Under the pieces are notes generated by a model that worked only from the letters and a program-made list of their open reading frames with translations, was not told the origin of the DNA and did no database searches. From positions 14,642,197 through 14,706,196 of the forward strand of contig NC_133230.1 in the NCBI RefSeq assembly GCF_040436345.1: 64,000 nt of DNA, in the 5' to 3' direction. Position numbers and translations under genes: made by a program. This document shows positions 1 through 20,803 of this stretch, one piece after another. Numbering within the stretch: position 1 is the stretch's first letter; every line of letters starts with the position of its first letter. The stretch comes from Pagrus major. Its lineage: Eukaryota > Chordata > Actinopteri > Spariformes > Sparidae.

Positions 1-732
1 AAATGATTCCTATTCGCTCAGATGTTTATCATAATTTGACCTCCTGTCAGATGTAATCTATGTTTTAGCCTTGATGAAGATGCGAGTGTGCCATGAATAC
101 ACACAGAGTGAAACTGATTCTGCCTTTGTAAAAACCAGAAAATGTCTAAAATGTAAATGTGAATTGCCTTTTGTTAAGAGACTGCACTTGAATGTTATTT
201 CCAATTGAGAGGTTTTAGGAAAACACCAGCTCGAATTAAAAAAATTATATGGTGTGTGTGTGTGTGTGTGTGTGTGTGACTGAATGAATGTGAGAGTGAA
301 GTACATAATGTAGCCAAAACATCCTCTTTTGTACTTGTACTACAAACGTACTCTGATATCTTCCAGTCAGTCTGAACTCCACTGCATTTAGATTTGGATG
401 TTTTATTTTGAAATCAAGAGTCCATTAATGCCCTGTATTTGCAGCATTGTACACACGGTCACCTTGTTTTCCTGCAGGACATCATCTACTACTACTATCT
501 GTTGAATAAAAACATGATTTCTAACAATTGTACAATCTTTTATTTGTTGTGGAAGCAGTGAACTGAATTGCCATGTCATTCATAACTGAGGCGAAGAAAT
601 ATTTTTGTCTTCCTGAGCAAAATAATTCATGAATCGAGAGGCTGTCATCGTTTCCGTTCAGAAAATGAGGGAGAATACCTCCTATTAAAGTGATTTATGT
701 CTGTGATTACAACAACAAGATGAGTTTATTAA
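1..732. other. Intergenic; possible 3' end of an upstream gene
   Basis: No convincing coding exon is visible. An AATAAA hexamer near 505, in a mildly AT-rich context, could be the polyadenylation signal of a + strand gene left of the window, but nothing upstream shows coding character. A (GT)n microsatellite lies at about 252-279. Confidence 0.3.
252..279. repeat. (GT)n microsatellite
   Basis: An uninterrupted run of about 13 GT units. It produces spurious Thr/His-rich reading frames on the other strand. Confidence 0.9.
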
Positions 733-1572
733 TTAAAGGACAAGTTTACCCAAAAATGACAATTCAGTAATTATATACTCAGCCTCGTGCTGATGGAAAG
801 TCAGGTGAAGTTTCGTAGTCCACAAAACATTTCTGGAGCTTCACAGCAAAACAGCGACGCAGCGTTCTCCTAAACAACTGAAGTAGACGGGGACTTGTTT
901 TAAAAATGTGAAAACATACAGGATGAATCCAAGTTTGGCTGAAATCTGCCCCAAGTGGGGAGTATTGGTGAAAATATTGAATAGGTTTGGCCTGATTTTT
1001 GGTGTGAAGTTGGTTAATTAGTTCTGAATGATCAATGGCAATAAAGACAAAGACAATTGGTTAACTGATGCATTCATTTTGTCTTCTTTCTCTTCAGATG
1101 TTAATTTGTTGCACCAGTCAGCTGTAATGGGACTGAGCTCTTCCTTATCCGTATGCGCATGTATGTATGTCCAAGGAGACTGTGATAATGTCCCCATTGT
1201 TTGTTGTGCTGTAGTTGCTTGGGGGAGAAAAAAAGAGGAAAAACAACTGAAAGAAAACATATAATGGCTCCAAACGGCTCGACCCGCTTAATCCAAGTGT
1301 CCTGAAGGCCGGAGATTCTGAGTTGGTTTGGGTTTACGAGCTGGATCCTGTGTTCAGGGTGCGAATAATGTCTTTTCAGATCAATCTGGCCCCAGTCTTG
1401 GAAAAATCGTATGTTTTGAAACAAGTCCCCATCTACTTCTATTGTTAAGAGTAATACTGCGACGCTGTTTCACTGTGCAGCTCGTGAAATGTTTTGTGGA
1501 CGACAAAACTTCACCTGACTTTTAATCGACATAACGACTACATATTCAACTTTGGGTGTGTTTATCCTTTAA
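733..1572. mobile_element. Long inverted-repeat element (family B)
   Basis: The left end starts TTAAAGGACAAGTTTACCC. The right end is its inverted counterpart, ending near tttatcctttaa. Longer inverted similarity follows: the segment with 'cacaaaacatttctggagc', 'caactgaagtagacgggga' and 'cttgtttt' near 820-900 reappears reverse-complemented at about 1,410-1,510. This is a non-autonomous element with long terminal inverted repeats and no transposase. A shorter relative is at 40,115-40,298. The class was recognised as a common percomorph repeat; its superfamily is not assigned. Confidence 0.75.
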
Positions 1573-2049
1573 TTTTTCCAGTTAGAGATGCAAATCTTTA
1601 ATCATCCTGCACATAAACAACAAACAAAGACACTGTACTGTGTGTGTGTGTGTGACCTGAGATAACCCTCGGTGCTGTTTGTTTTGCTCTGCAAGCCTTT
1701 ACAGTCAGATTTTCTTTGCTCGCCTAAAATATAAAGCTGATGTCTGCAGAGCATCTTCATCTGCTCACAGCAGTAATCCCCTAATTATGACACAAGTGGA
1801 TTAATTAGATATGAAGTGAGAACAGTCTGCACTTGTTTCACCTCAGACTCAATATGCACATCCAATTAACGTGTGTTTGCAAATGTACTCCTGATAATCT
1901 TGTATTTTTAAATGAACAGTCGCATTTTTTCACACCGTCCAGGTCCCAAACGGCTTCCATCTCACACAATCACCCAGTAGCCGCTGACGGCTCTTTAGCT
2001 GACGGATCGAGTCCAGTGTTACAGTTTTATTTTCCCCCTTTTTCATTTG

Positions 2050-3210
2050 TTTCTGGAAAAAAAGCAAAGGAGTGCAAGTAAGCCGAATAATTCCTTTCCC
2101 GGTCTGTAACGCTACGGTGCCGCTCGTTCCTAAGTTAGTGCGATCTAAGCTACTGCAAAACGCGTGTGTGTGTGTTTGACTATGCGTTGCTTTAGCTACT
2201 AGCTTGCCTCGCTCTGCCTGGGTCACTTTGCTAGAAAGCTACGCGATAGCATAGCTAACCTCATTCTGCGATACAACCTCGAGACAAGTCGGGACAAGAC
2301 CAGGTCAGTGGCCGGAAAATGTGGCATGTTTTTATGCAAACAACGATTAGTCGGCGTTGTAACGAGCAGAAACTCTTGTTAGTGTGACTGGACATTGAAT
2401 TAGCTCACCCGAGGGGATGTTTTTGTGGAGGGGCAGTGTTATTTTTTATGAGAAAAGGCACTGTGGCTTGGTTGTTGTTGCTAGCTAGCTAATGTTAGGT
2501 GCTGGTTGTCCAGCTCGTTAGCCTTAGCTTTTGGGGTAAAGTGGGGTAGCCAGCGTTTTGTCATTTGAAATTATTACGTTTTGTGAACAACCGTACATAT
2601 TAAATTTGCACACAATGGCTGCTAAGTTAGCCCGTTGTTGGAATATTCGGTAACGGTCGGTTGGTGATGATGGGAGCTAATGTTGAGTGCACAAACGTTA
2701 GCACAGGTTAGCTTTAGCCAATGAAGTCTCACTTTATGACACACCGACGTTAGCTAAAACCGGATATTTGTTTCGGTTGATATTTTTTTAATAATAATTA
2801 CCGATAATTTGCCTACATTGCCTGCGTCTTTACGTGCGAGCAGTGTGACGGCCGGCTGGCTTCGTTAGCGCTCAACCACACAGCCGGTCTGTGAACGTTA
2901 ATATGCACCGGGCCTGTCTCCACCGCCATTTTGTTTTGTTCTCCTAATAAAATCTTTTTTTTTTTCCTGCGCTGTCCTGTTGCCGTCTTTAGACGCCAGA
3001 TAAGCAAACATCTATTGGCGAAAAACGCCCAGTCGCGATGTCGGGGTGTGATTCAAAACGTTGCACCTCGCAGGGATGGAGAGCAATAAGCTAATGTTAC
3101 CGCAAGGTTTCGAAAAAGCATTATGAAACATCAACGCAGTCCCCCTCCCAACGCGAACGCTGAGGCCCCGTGTTAGCCGAGGCTAACGTTAGTTAGCACT
3201 ACAATAAAGG
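2050..3210 (+). promoter_or_regulatory. prrc2a promoter / noncoding first exon region
   Basis: This stretch is richer in CpG than its surroundings and precedes the first coding exon by about 3-4 kb, as expected for a housekeeping promoter with a noncoding exon 1. A YY1-like CGCCATTTTG at 2,924-2,933 is typical of sites just downstream of a start. Candidate donors are CCAG|GTCAGT at 2,303/2,304 and AAAG|GTATTT near 3,208. I cannot choose the start site or donor from sequence alone. Confidence 0.45.
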
Positions 3211-5988
3211 TATTTTAAGCGTCGGTAGCTTCTGCAGTTTGTGGTGTGTGTATATAATGCTGGTTGTGTTTGCTGTTGTCGCAGCCTCCATCTGATTTTT
3301 GCCCAAAGATAAAGGTGCAGCAGCTCCGTGGTCAGAGCTCACGGGTAGCTTTAGCTTTACAAGGCCCCTTTGTGGTGTACGTTGCTGCAGTTGTAGCTCG
3401 GCAGTGTAGCTGCTGCTGGCCCCCGTTAATCCCCATACAACATGTAGTTGACCAGCCATCCCACGACCTAATTTTCTAATCTCATCTGGCTGCTGAGGCA
3501 CGGTGCAGTGCTGCTGTCTGCTCTGCGGATCTGCTTGTTTCATGTGTTTGTTTTACTGTGTGTGTTGCAGGCATCGTGCGTTGTGTCGTAAGGATTATCA
3601 GTGTGCTTTACATTGGACTGTTTTGGGGGGCTTTATATCATCCCTGTATGAATGTGTTGGTTGGCCGAACATAGGCACGGCACTGTTGGTTATCACATTG
3701 CTGATATGAACCTTGTTGCACTCAGGTAGACTTGTTATTCAGGTCTGGTCAGATGGATGGAGCAGTCATGAGTTAAGATTACAACATCACCTTCTGGTTA
3801 TTGAATAATACACTGGTCAGTGTTATATAGAGCATTTGGGAATAAAACAGTCTGACATCAATGTATCAGCCGATATATACACATTTTTTGCAATGATCTC
3901 TCAAATGTGATTTGGATATTTTACAGTTTAACAATACATTTTATTGTCTAAAATGACATCAGGGAAGTGTAGCAGGAAGCTTGGAAATTTAATAATTACA
4001 AATTACCCTAAACATCCTTTTTTTTTTTTTTTTTTTTGCATTATAATCTGCGATTTGAGACAATATCATGGTGTCCTGGTATCACAGCGGTATTACACAG
4101 TTATTGATAGTTACAAGGACACTTAAAAGAAAGACAGTGGAAATGTTAGCTTAGGTTGAATAAAGGCTTTATTATACTTTGACAAAATATTCTCTCCTGA
4201 CAGATATGAAACTTGATATAAACATAAATTATATATATTTGATAACGCTAATACTGTACAATTAAATACCTTTTAGAAAAACAAATGTATACAGTATGAT
4301 AACCATTAATTTTTATACCACAGTATACCTTCAAACTGATATAGCTGGAAGCATATCGGACATCATATCTGCTGATAATATCAACCAGCGGATATATTGA
4401 AGTCTTTGTTTAGCTCTGAAATTGTTCTTCTGGTCATGGACCGTTTTGGATTGGCTCACATCATTTCACCACTTCATTCAAAGCAAATGAAAGGAACGAT
4501 GAACGCTATGTGTACTATAATAATGAAGGAGAGTCATCTGCTCCCTAGTAATTGTTCCTGATGGGAGTTTGTTGCGGTGTGGGGGCGGCAGTTTAACCTG
4601 CTGGTTGCAGCCAAATCACTCTGAATTGGACAGATGTCGGCACAGTGTGTTTTATTGATGTGCAGTAAAATGAGTTCAAGCTAAAGGCCTGGCAGTTGCC
4701 ATGGAGCCAACCCTGTCTCAAGGCAAGGCATAGAAGAATATCATTTATAATGCGTTGCCATAGAAACCGCCGTTTAGCTTAGCTTTTCTTTCTTTTGTAC
4801 GGTGTTAACTCTGATGAGATGTTTAGCCATGCACTGAACTAGGTGTGTCAAGATAAGATACCTTTTACCAACGATTTCTGAGTCCTTCCAGGGCTGAGTC
4901 ACCTGTGTGGCTCCTAAAAAGCAGGTGCAAAACCAGAATGTATTCAGAGGAATGCTGCACAAATGTAGGTGCACAGTAACCCTCACACACTCACACACCA
5001 AGTTTTTTCCTCATGTGTCAGTAAGAGTTATGCTGCCAGGACAGTACAGCAGCAGGTAAACAGTGCAAACAACATGGGTGGGGACAAATACATAGCGGCT
5101 GTGTGTGGGAGTACAAATAGGTCATCCCCAAATACAAAAATGTTTTTATTTGTTTCAGTTTAACACGCTCTGTCGTTATTGTGGAGCAGACACTTTCATC
5201 TCTGTGGTGACTCTCAAAGGGACGACAACACAGCTGGCTTCAAAAATACCTGCAACACAGACAATTCCTTATTTAACCACAGACTGCTGATATTTTGTAA
5301 ACATTGGCCAATTAACCAAACAGTTCAAACCCAGTGGCATGCTACACGACTACAACAACTATTTTAATATGCGTGGACTGGCTGGCCAAAAATGCATAAA
5401 TACAACAAAAGTACATGATCAAAAAGTGACTTAAATGTACCAGGATACTTCGGCTTCGGTGTTGGATTTTGAGGAATACTTTTTTGTAGGACAAGCCTTA
5501 GAAATTGTTGTTGTCTGCATCATAATTTATTCCTACTATGCAGGGTTGTTGTGCCTGTCAAAGGAGAGGCTTTCACACCTGAGTAGTAGCAGAAAATCTG
5601 CCAAGCAGCTCTTTTTTCAAATTATTTTCCCTTTTACGAGAATGTTTCCCTCACACACAAACACCATAATGTGTCATGATTGATTGTCCTGCAATATATA
5701 ATGGTCCACAGAGCTGCCTGTGTTGTGCTACTGTTGTTTCTATGGAAAACATAACTGCAAGTTACTCTGAGTGCCTAATTATACCACACAGATTCAAATC
5801 CCTTATTTGAATCTGTCGGGCCACAGCACAAATGTCCAGGATGTGTTGTTGCGTGCGATGGTTTCTGTTTTGCTAGTTGTTTTGAATGAACGCTTCAACG
5901 CAGGCAACACTTTTACTCTCACTTTCTGAGCAAACCTGGTGTCAAATCTCTGTCTAACTCTCTCTTTTCCTCCCTCGCTCTCCCCCAG
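3211..5988 (+). other. Probable intron 1 of prrc2a
   Basis: No coding exon was found. It holds a T-run at about 4,017-4,037, AT-rich sequence and low-grade interspersed repeats around 3,840-4,390. It ends in a strong pyrimidine tract and acceptor (ctctcccccag, ending 5,988). The next exon carries 37 nt of 5' UTR (5,989-6,025) before the start codon. Confidence 0.5.
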
Positions 5989-6013
5989 TCTCAGGGCTCA
6001 CCATACTCAATGA

Positions 6014-15807
<9,794 letters not shown>

Positions 15808-18410
15808 TTTCAAAACATTTCAGATGAAACCCCACCCTCATTCAAACCACCCTCATACATCTTAATCCCGTTTTGATTTCATGGCTTATCTGTTGGCAGC
15901 CCTAAACATATTAGTGTATTGTACAGTAAATGGAAATGGTATTCACATTCACTTAAGCCCCCCACCCACCACCAACACCACCACCACGGTCACCTCTTTC
16001 CCTTTGCATCAATCTATCTACCGTCCGTTATTGTAAATTTCTCCGTCTGTTCCATCTTGCTCTCCATTCAGTTGTGCCCCTCCCCCCCCTCCTTTTTACC
16101 TCCCCTGGAGAATCTCACCCCCAGTTGGATTTGACAAGCATGTGGTTCTGCGATGGAGGTGCACGTGGTTTTGACAGAAGACATTCACACAGAGCTCCAC
16201 ACACACTCACATATACAAGCACAAATATGACATCTTTACAAACACATGGAACACATGCAGTCGTGTGAGTGCAAAAATGAAAACGTGGGATTAAATTTGG
16301 CGAAAATGTTCAGATCGGGCTAATTTTTATATTTATGTACCTGTGTATATTTCTACCACACTTTGGCCTTGGGTGGTATTCAGTAGTGCAGTTCTGCATT
16401 ACTTCCCTCACAAAGGGAACGAGTGCAGCTTCATCTTTTAACGAGAACAATGTAACATAAGATGTTTTGTTTCTTTGTCTTTTTTTTTTGGCTTTGTGTC
16501 AGTTAAGTTTCAGCCTCTGGGAAATGTGTGTTTTCCTCTACAAAGCAGGTCATTAAAATACCTTTTTACTAAATTACCCACTTCCTCCTTCCGCTGACTT
16601 TTTGGTCTCCTGCGAAGTACGTGTCTGGTTACTGTGATAAGACCCATTGAAGTACTACTGCTCACCTACACTCACATTGATTTGTCTTTAATATCAATGT
16701 TTCTGCTGCTTGTTCAGATAGACGGTGTGATTTTTATTTTTCATTTTTCCCCACAAGTTGTTGACCTGCTTTGGCATTTCATTAGCTTTTGGTTGGTCCT
16801 TTATCATAGTATATCCCCTTTACCTGCAGAAGTTCTGCACACAAAATCAAAATTATCCCAATAGTTTTACGCTCTCATTCATGAGTTTTGTTTACCCTCT
16901 GAAGACTGTATCGATAGCTTGATGGCTTTATTTTAACAACCAATATTTCCTCAGTGACTTCCATTTTTATGGGATAGAAATGTAGGTCATGATGGAATAA
17001 AGGAAAAAAAATGTATGCTTCAAAGGTAATTGTTCTAGTAAGCACTCCTTGTAGTTAAACAAAAATCCATGGTTGCTGTTTTTTTTTTCTTTGTTTTGTT
17101 TTTGGGCAAGTTACATGTGATGCAACAGGACAGGTACTCTGTCTGGGCCCAGAGTACAGAGCTCAGCTGAGTATTGTACTATTACACCCCCCTCCTCCTC
17201 CTCACACCAAGAAGGACTACTACCAAGAGCTCCTTGTCCGAGGAAGTATTTTTGAGTGTGTGTGTTCACGGGATGGCTGTTTTTCAGTACACGGTGGCTA
17301 ACCAGTAGCCCGCGCTAATCGAATTCAGGACAATGCTGAAAGGGTGTCACACCTTCTTACAGTTCACACGGTTTCCAAGATTTCACTCGCAACGAATAAT
17401 GCCGACCTGGAGCGTTGAGGAAATGTTGGATTGATGTAGGATTACACTTTGTATCATAACATAAAAAGACAAATGGCACACGGCTTGAGACAACATCCAG
17501 TGTGAATTAAATCGATTTCTACATCTGCATCAATTCTGTCACTGCTGTAAGTTGGGGTTTGTTTGTTTACTGACAGTCTGAAGATCGTCTCTGGGATGTT
17601 GTGAGTAGGGCATTTTGATGATTTGTGTATGTGTGTGTATGTGCGTGTGTGTGGCATGTGTGTGTTTTCTGGTGTCTGTGTAATAACTGGGGAAGGGGTG
17701 GGGACCAGAGGGTTAACATGAATGGCAAGCACTTTCTGCCTTGTTTGCCCACACTTGATTTAACCAATATTATTAAGACAATTCTACTGTTTTTCTTAAA
17801 TACATCCGCATATATACATTCAGCTGTGTGTATATGAAGAACATGCAGTGGAGAACTTCACCAGTTTTTTTTTTTTGTGTAATTTAAGCATACATTCTTC
17901 TGCAGGCAAGTGAAGTTGGACTTTTATTTTATTTCTCACTGACTTCTAAGCATGAACACACCCGTGGGTGCAGCTCGCCTTGCCTGTTACTGGTTTATAC
18001 ATTGATAGCTGTACACTTAACACTGGCTCAAAGAGTCCTTCATCCCTCCTTAACTCTTAATGTTGATGTGCGCATTATTTTATGTACCCATGTTAAAAAG
18101 AAAACAAAAAGTAGTGTATTCCAGATAAAAAAAATTACTCGAAGATTGTACTATGTTTTCCAGCATTACCAAGGTACCTGGAGTGGTTCAAACTGTTTTT
18201 AGCATTTATGGTTTTATTAATGGAACCGTAATATACACACATGTATGTATATTGGTATGTATCTAAGTTTTTGTCTACCCCAACTTACATTCCCACAAAC
18301 AAATGTTGCCATTTTTAGTTCAAGGGAGCAATGTACAAGCAGAGAAGTGTCTTATTATAATAAAGTTATACAGAGAAGGCAAAGTTAAATAAACTACTTT
18401 TGATTTAATG
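15808..18410 (+). other. prrc2a 3' UTR
   Basis: About 2.6 kb of non-coding, U-rich sequence follows the TGA, with no splice-compatible coding block. Two close polyadenylation hexamers near the end (AATAAA at 18,359 and 18,388) make a transcript end near 18,410 likely. Shorter isoforms could use a GGAATAAAGG context near 16,992. I found no remnant of the mammalian C-terminal half here. Confidence 0.6.
18359..18393 (+). terminator. prrc2a polyadenylation signals
   Basis: Two AATAAA hexamers 29 nt apart (18,359-18,364 and 18,388-18,393), the last strong pair before repeat-rich spacer begins. Confidence 0.5.
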
Positions 18411-18682
18411 GAAAATGTCATCACACGTCTTCTGTCATTCTTCTCGGCTGGACCAAGTGGAAGATTTTCAATAACTGGAGCGAGATAAAAGACCTTTGTC
18501 ACTGCACGTGATCTGACGTGACACGACAGGAACGCGGAGGTGTAACTGACTAATGATGGTGTAACTCTGTAGGTGAGGCACACCTGAGAGGACAATCTGT
18601 CCTCCATTTTTCAGGTAATTACAATTCTGTAGACATAATTATTAGTTATTATGTAAGGACACCACACATCAGAAATATGTAG

Positions 18683-18905
18683 TGATGGAATGTAACAAAG
18701 TACATTTTCTTACTCTACAAGTGTTATTTTGAGGCACTTGTACGTGAGTATTTCTATTTTCTGCTACTTTATACTTAAACTCCACTACATTTATTTGATT
18801 ACTTTAGTGAAGAGTTACTTCGGGTTTACTTGCTGCATCAGAGCCAAAGTAGCACATTTTAAAATGTATTTATTTATTTGCAGTCGGATTAAAGAGAATC
18901 AGAAA
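18683..18905. repeat. Interspersed repeat, family F
   Basis: Contains 'gagtatttctattttctgctactttat', 'ccactacatttatttgatta' and 'agagccaaagtagcacat', which recur at 26,485-26,900, 26,900-27,255 and about 38,760-39,010. An AT-rich interspersed repeat with no coding capacity; its class is not assigned. Confidence 0.6.
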
Positions 18906-19017
18906 ATGGTGAATATGAGATCTGATAATTGTCCAGGTGGATAATTGGTCAACTCAGTATAATTCGTATTATTGAAGCCCGTTTCCAGCAGTTAAAAGAA
19001 AAAAATGTTCCCATGGT

Positions 19018-19205
19018 AAGTCATAGGTAAGAGATAAAGTCATGAGATATAAAGTCAAAATTATTAGATAAAAAGTCATAATTCAGATAAAAAAGGACTA
19101 ATTATGAGATTAAAAACCAAAATCATGAGATAAATCAAAATTATATTAAAAAACATCCTCATTTATCTTGTACTTTTTTTATCTAATAATTATGACTTAC
19201 CCTGT
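19018..19205. repeat. Degenerate 'atgagataaaaagtcaaaatt' array
   Basis: Imperfect tandem copies of a roughly 20-bp AT-rich unit, with a similar array in the opposite orientation at 31,090-31,310. Both are flanked by related sequence (gttcccatggtaagtcat here; its inverse at 31,305-31,330), so the arrays seem to have spread as part of a larger interspersed repeat. Confidence 0.6.
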
Positions 19206-19318
19206 GAATACTTTTTTTTGTAATCAAGGCTAAATATCATTATTTATTTAGTAAATAATCCAGTTTATCCAGTAGTTTATGTCATACATAGACTAATAGA
19301 ACATGTTTAATTCACATT

Positions 19319-19926
19319 TAAAGGTGTACTGTGTAGGATTTACAGTGTTATATTGGCAGAAATGGAGTGGTGTAGCGGTGACGTATTTTTGGAGGCTAAC
19401 ACGGAAGTTACGTCACTCCATTTCCCTCGACAAAAAGCCTTTGAGATTTTTGATTTGGATTTTGGATTATCGCTGAAAATAATCTCTGTGACAAACACAA
19501 GATTATGATATGTTTTGTTCAGCAAGATAATCTTCACACATGAACACCACTTTTGTGATTTTCTAAGCGTAAATTAAACCTCTAGTGAAAAGCTTTTTAC
19601 TTCTAGAGATTTAATTTACGCTTCGTGGTAACGACAGACCTTATTTCACATATTTAACTGAAAATCCATGAAAAAAAACAAAATGCGAACTGATTTCCAG
19701 GTTCTAGGACTACAAACCACTCTACTGAATATAATATTCATGATTATGTTTTTTATTAGTGTATAATCAGCTGAAACTAAGAATTGTTTTGTTTTTGTGA
19801 CCTTAGACTGAGCCTTCTATGTCTACAGAGATATATTGTACTTAGCAGCCACTGTAGGGAGGGTAGGACGAGGGGTATTCAGTTGGTCACTGCTAGATGC
19901 CACTAATCCCTACATACTGCACCTTT
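19319..19926. mobile_element. MITE-like element, family C
   Basis: The ends are inverted: left TTTAAAGGTGTACTGTGTAGG, right ...ccctacatactgcacctttaa. About 608 bp with no transposase. It contains a strong internal hairpin, with 19,565-19,585 pairing with 19,603-19,623. A second copy with less clear ends lies at 31,880-32,420 and shares 'gacgtatttttggaggctaac' and 'ttggattttggattatcgc'. Confidence 0.75.
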
Positions 19927-20039
19927 AATACATAAATCAAAATATAATAATGATAGATTCTGACATTAGAGGCCTTATTACAAAGAATGGGACTGCACAT
20001 GGTGGCCAGTTGCACCTTTTAAATCATGTGTAATACTCA

Positions 20040-20158
20040 CAGCGAACAGTAGGGGGCAGCAAAGCATCATGGGCACTGTAGTCTGCCTGCACCGGAGGAA
20101 GAGGAAGAACGTAACCTAGAGGGTGAACTGGGAGGTGGTGTCCATCTTATTTACACCG
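20040..20158 (+). promoter_or_regulatory. csnk2b promoter and noncoding exon 1
   Basis: GCATCATGGGCACTGTAGT at 20,064-20,082 is the reverse complement of the ACTACAnnnCCCAnnATGC motif bound by ZNF143/THAP11 at many housekeeping promoters. It follows AGTAGGGGGCAGC, which resembles a CTCF core. CCATCTT near 20,142 is a YY1-like core near a probable start. Exon 1 probably ends at 20,158 (ACCG|GTGAGC); an alternative donor (CCGG|GTAAGT) is at 20,218/20,219. The region is CpG-rich and precedes the first coding exon by about 0.65 kb. Confidence 0.55.
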
Positions 20159-20803
20159 GTGAGCTTGCTAAATTTTTGATCTGACGGATTTTTCGGGAGT
20201 ATAAAAGTTGAAAGCCGGGTAAGTTAGCGGAACAGCCCACGTTACTGTTTTGAGGCATGTGGCCGCGGAGGCAGGGGCGGCTCCGTAAAGACCTTATCTT
20301 TGTTGTGAGGCCTGTTGGCAACGATGCGCCATATTGAATTTCATTTTGGGTCCCTAGCCGCTAGCGTTAGCAAGATTTAGCTTAGCGAGCTAACGTCGGC
20401 TACATTAATCATTTGTGGTCGCGGATGACTGAACCATACATTTAAGTTTGGGCTAAACACTAATAAAATACGTTTTGGACGGATTCAACAGCAGTATTAA
20501 TGTACTATGTAAATTTGTGGAACTAGCGGTGTTGAGACGATAACGCTAGTTAGCTAGCTAGTTAGCCATGATCAGGTTTGGGCAATAACTACTGTCTTAT
20601 ACAGTTGCTCTTCTCATGCCAGTCCTTTAATTTCACAAACTTGCACAACTATCATTGAGAAAATACCGAGAAAGGATATATTTAAAGGTATGAATTTGAC
20701 ACCAGAAATTGGTTAGTATTGTGTTATAAAGTGTCAATGTAGTTGATGAATGTATGAATGTATCATAACTTGAGTATTTTCTATGTTTTGTAGGTCTTCA
20801 GAG

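Noticed and set aside
480-560. Coding exon after the acceptor-like tttcctgcag at 478
   Set aside because: The frame is short, AT-rich, contains the AATAAA itself and has no family match; a 3' UTR end is simpler.
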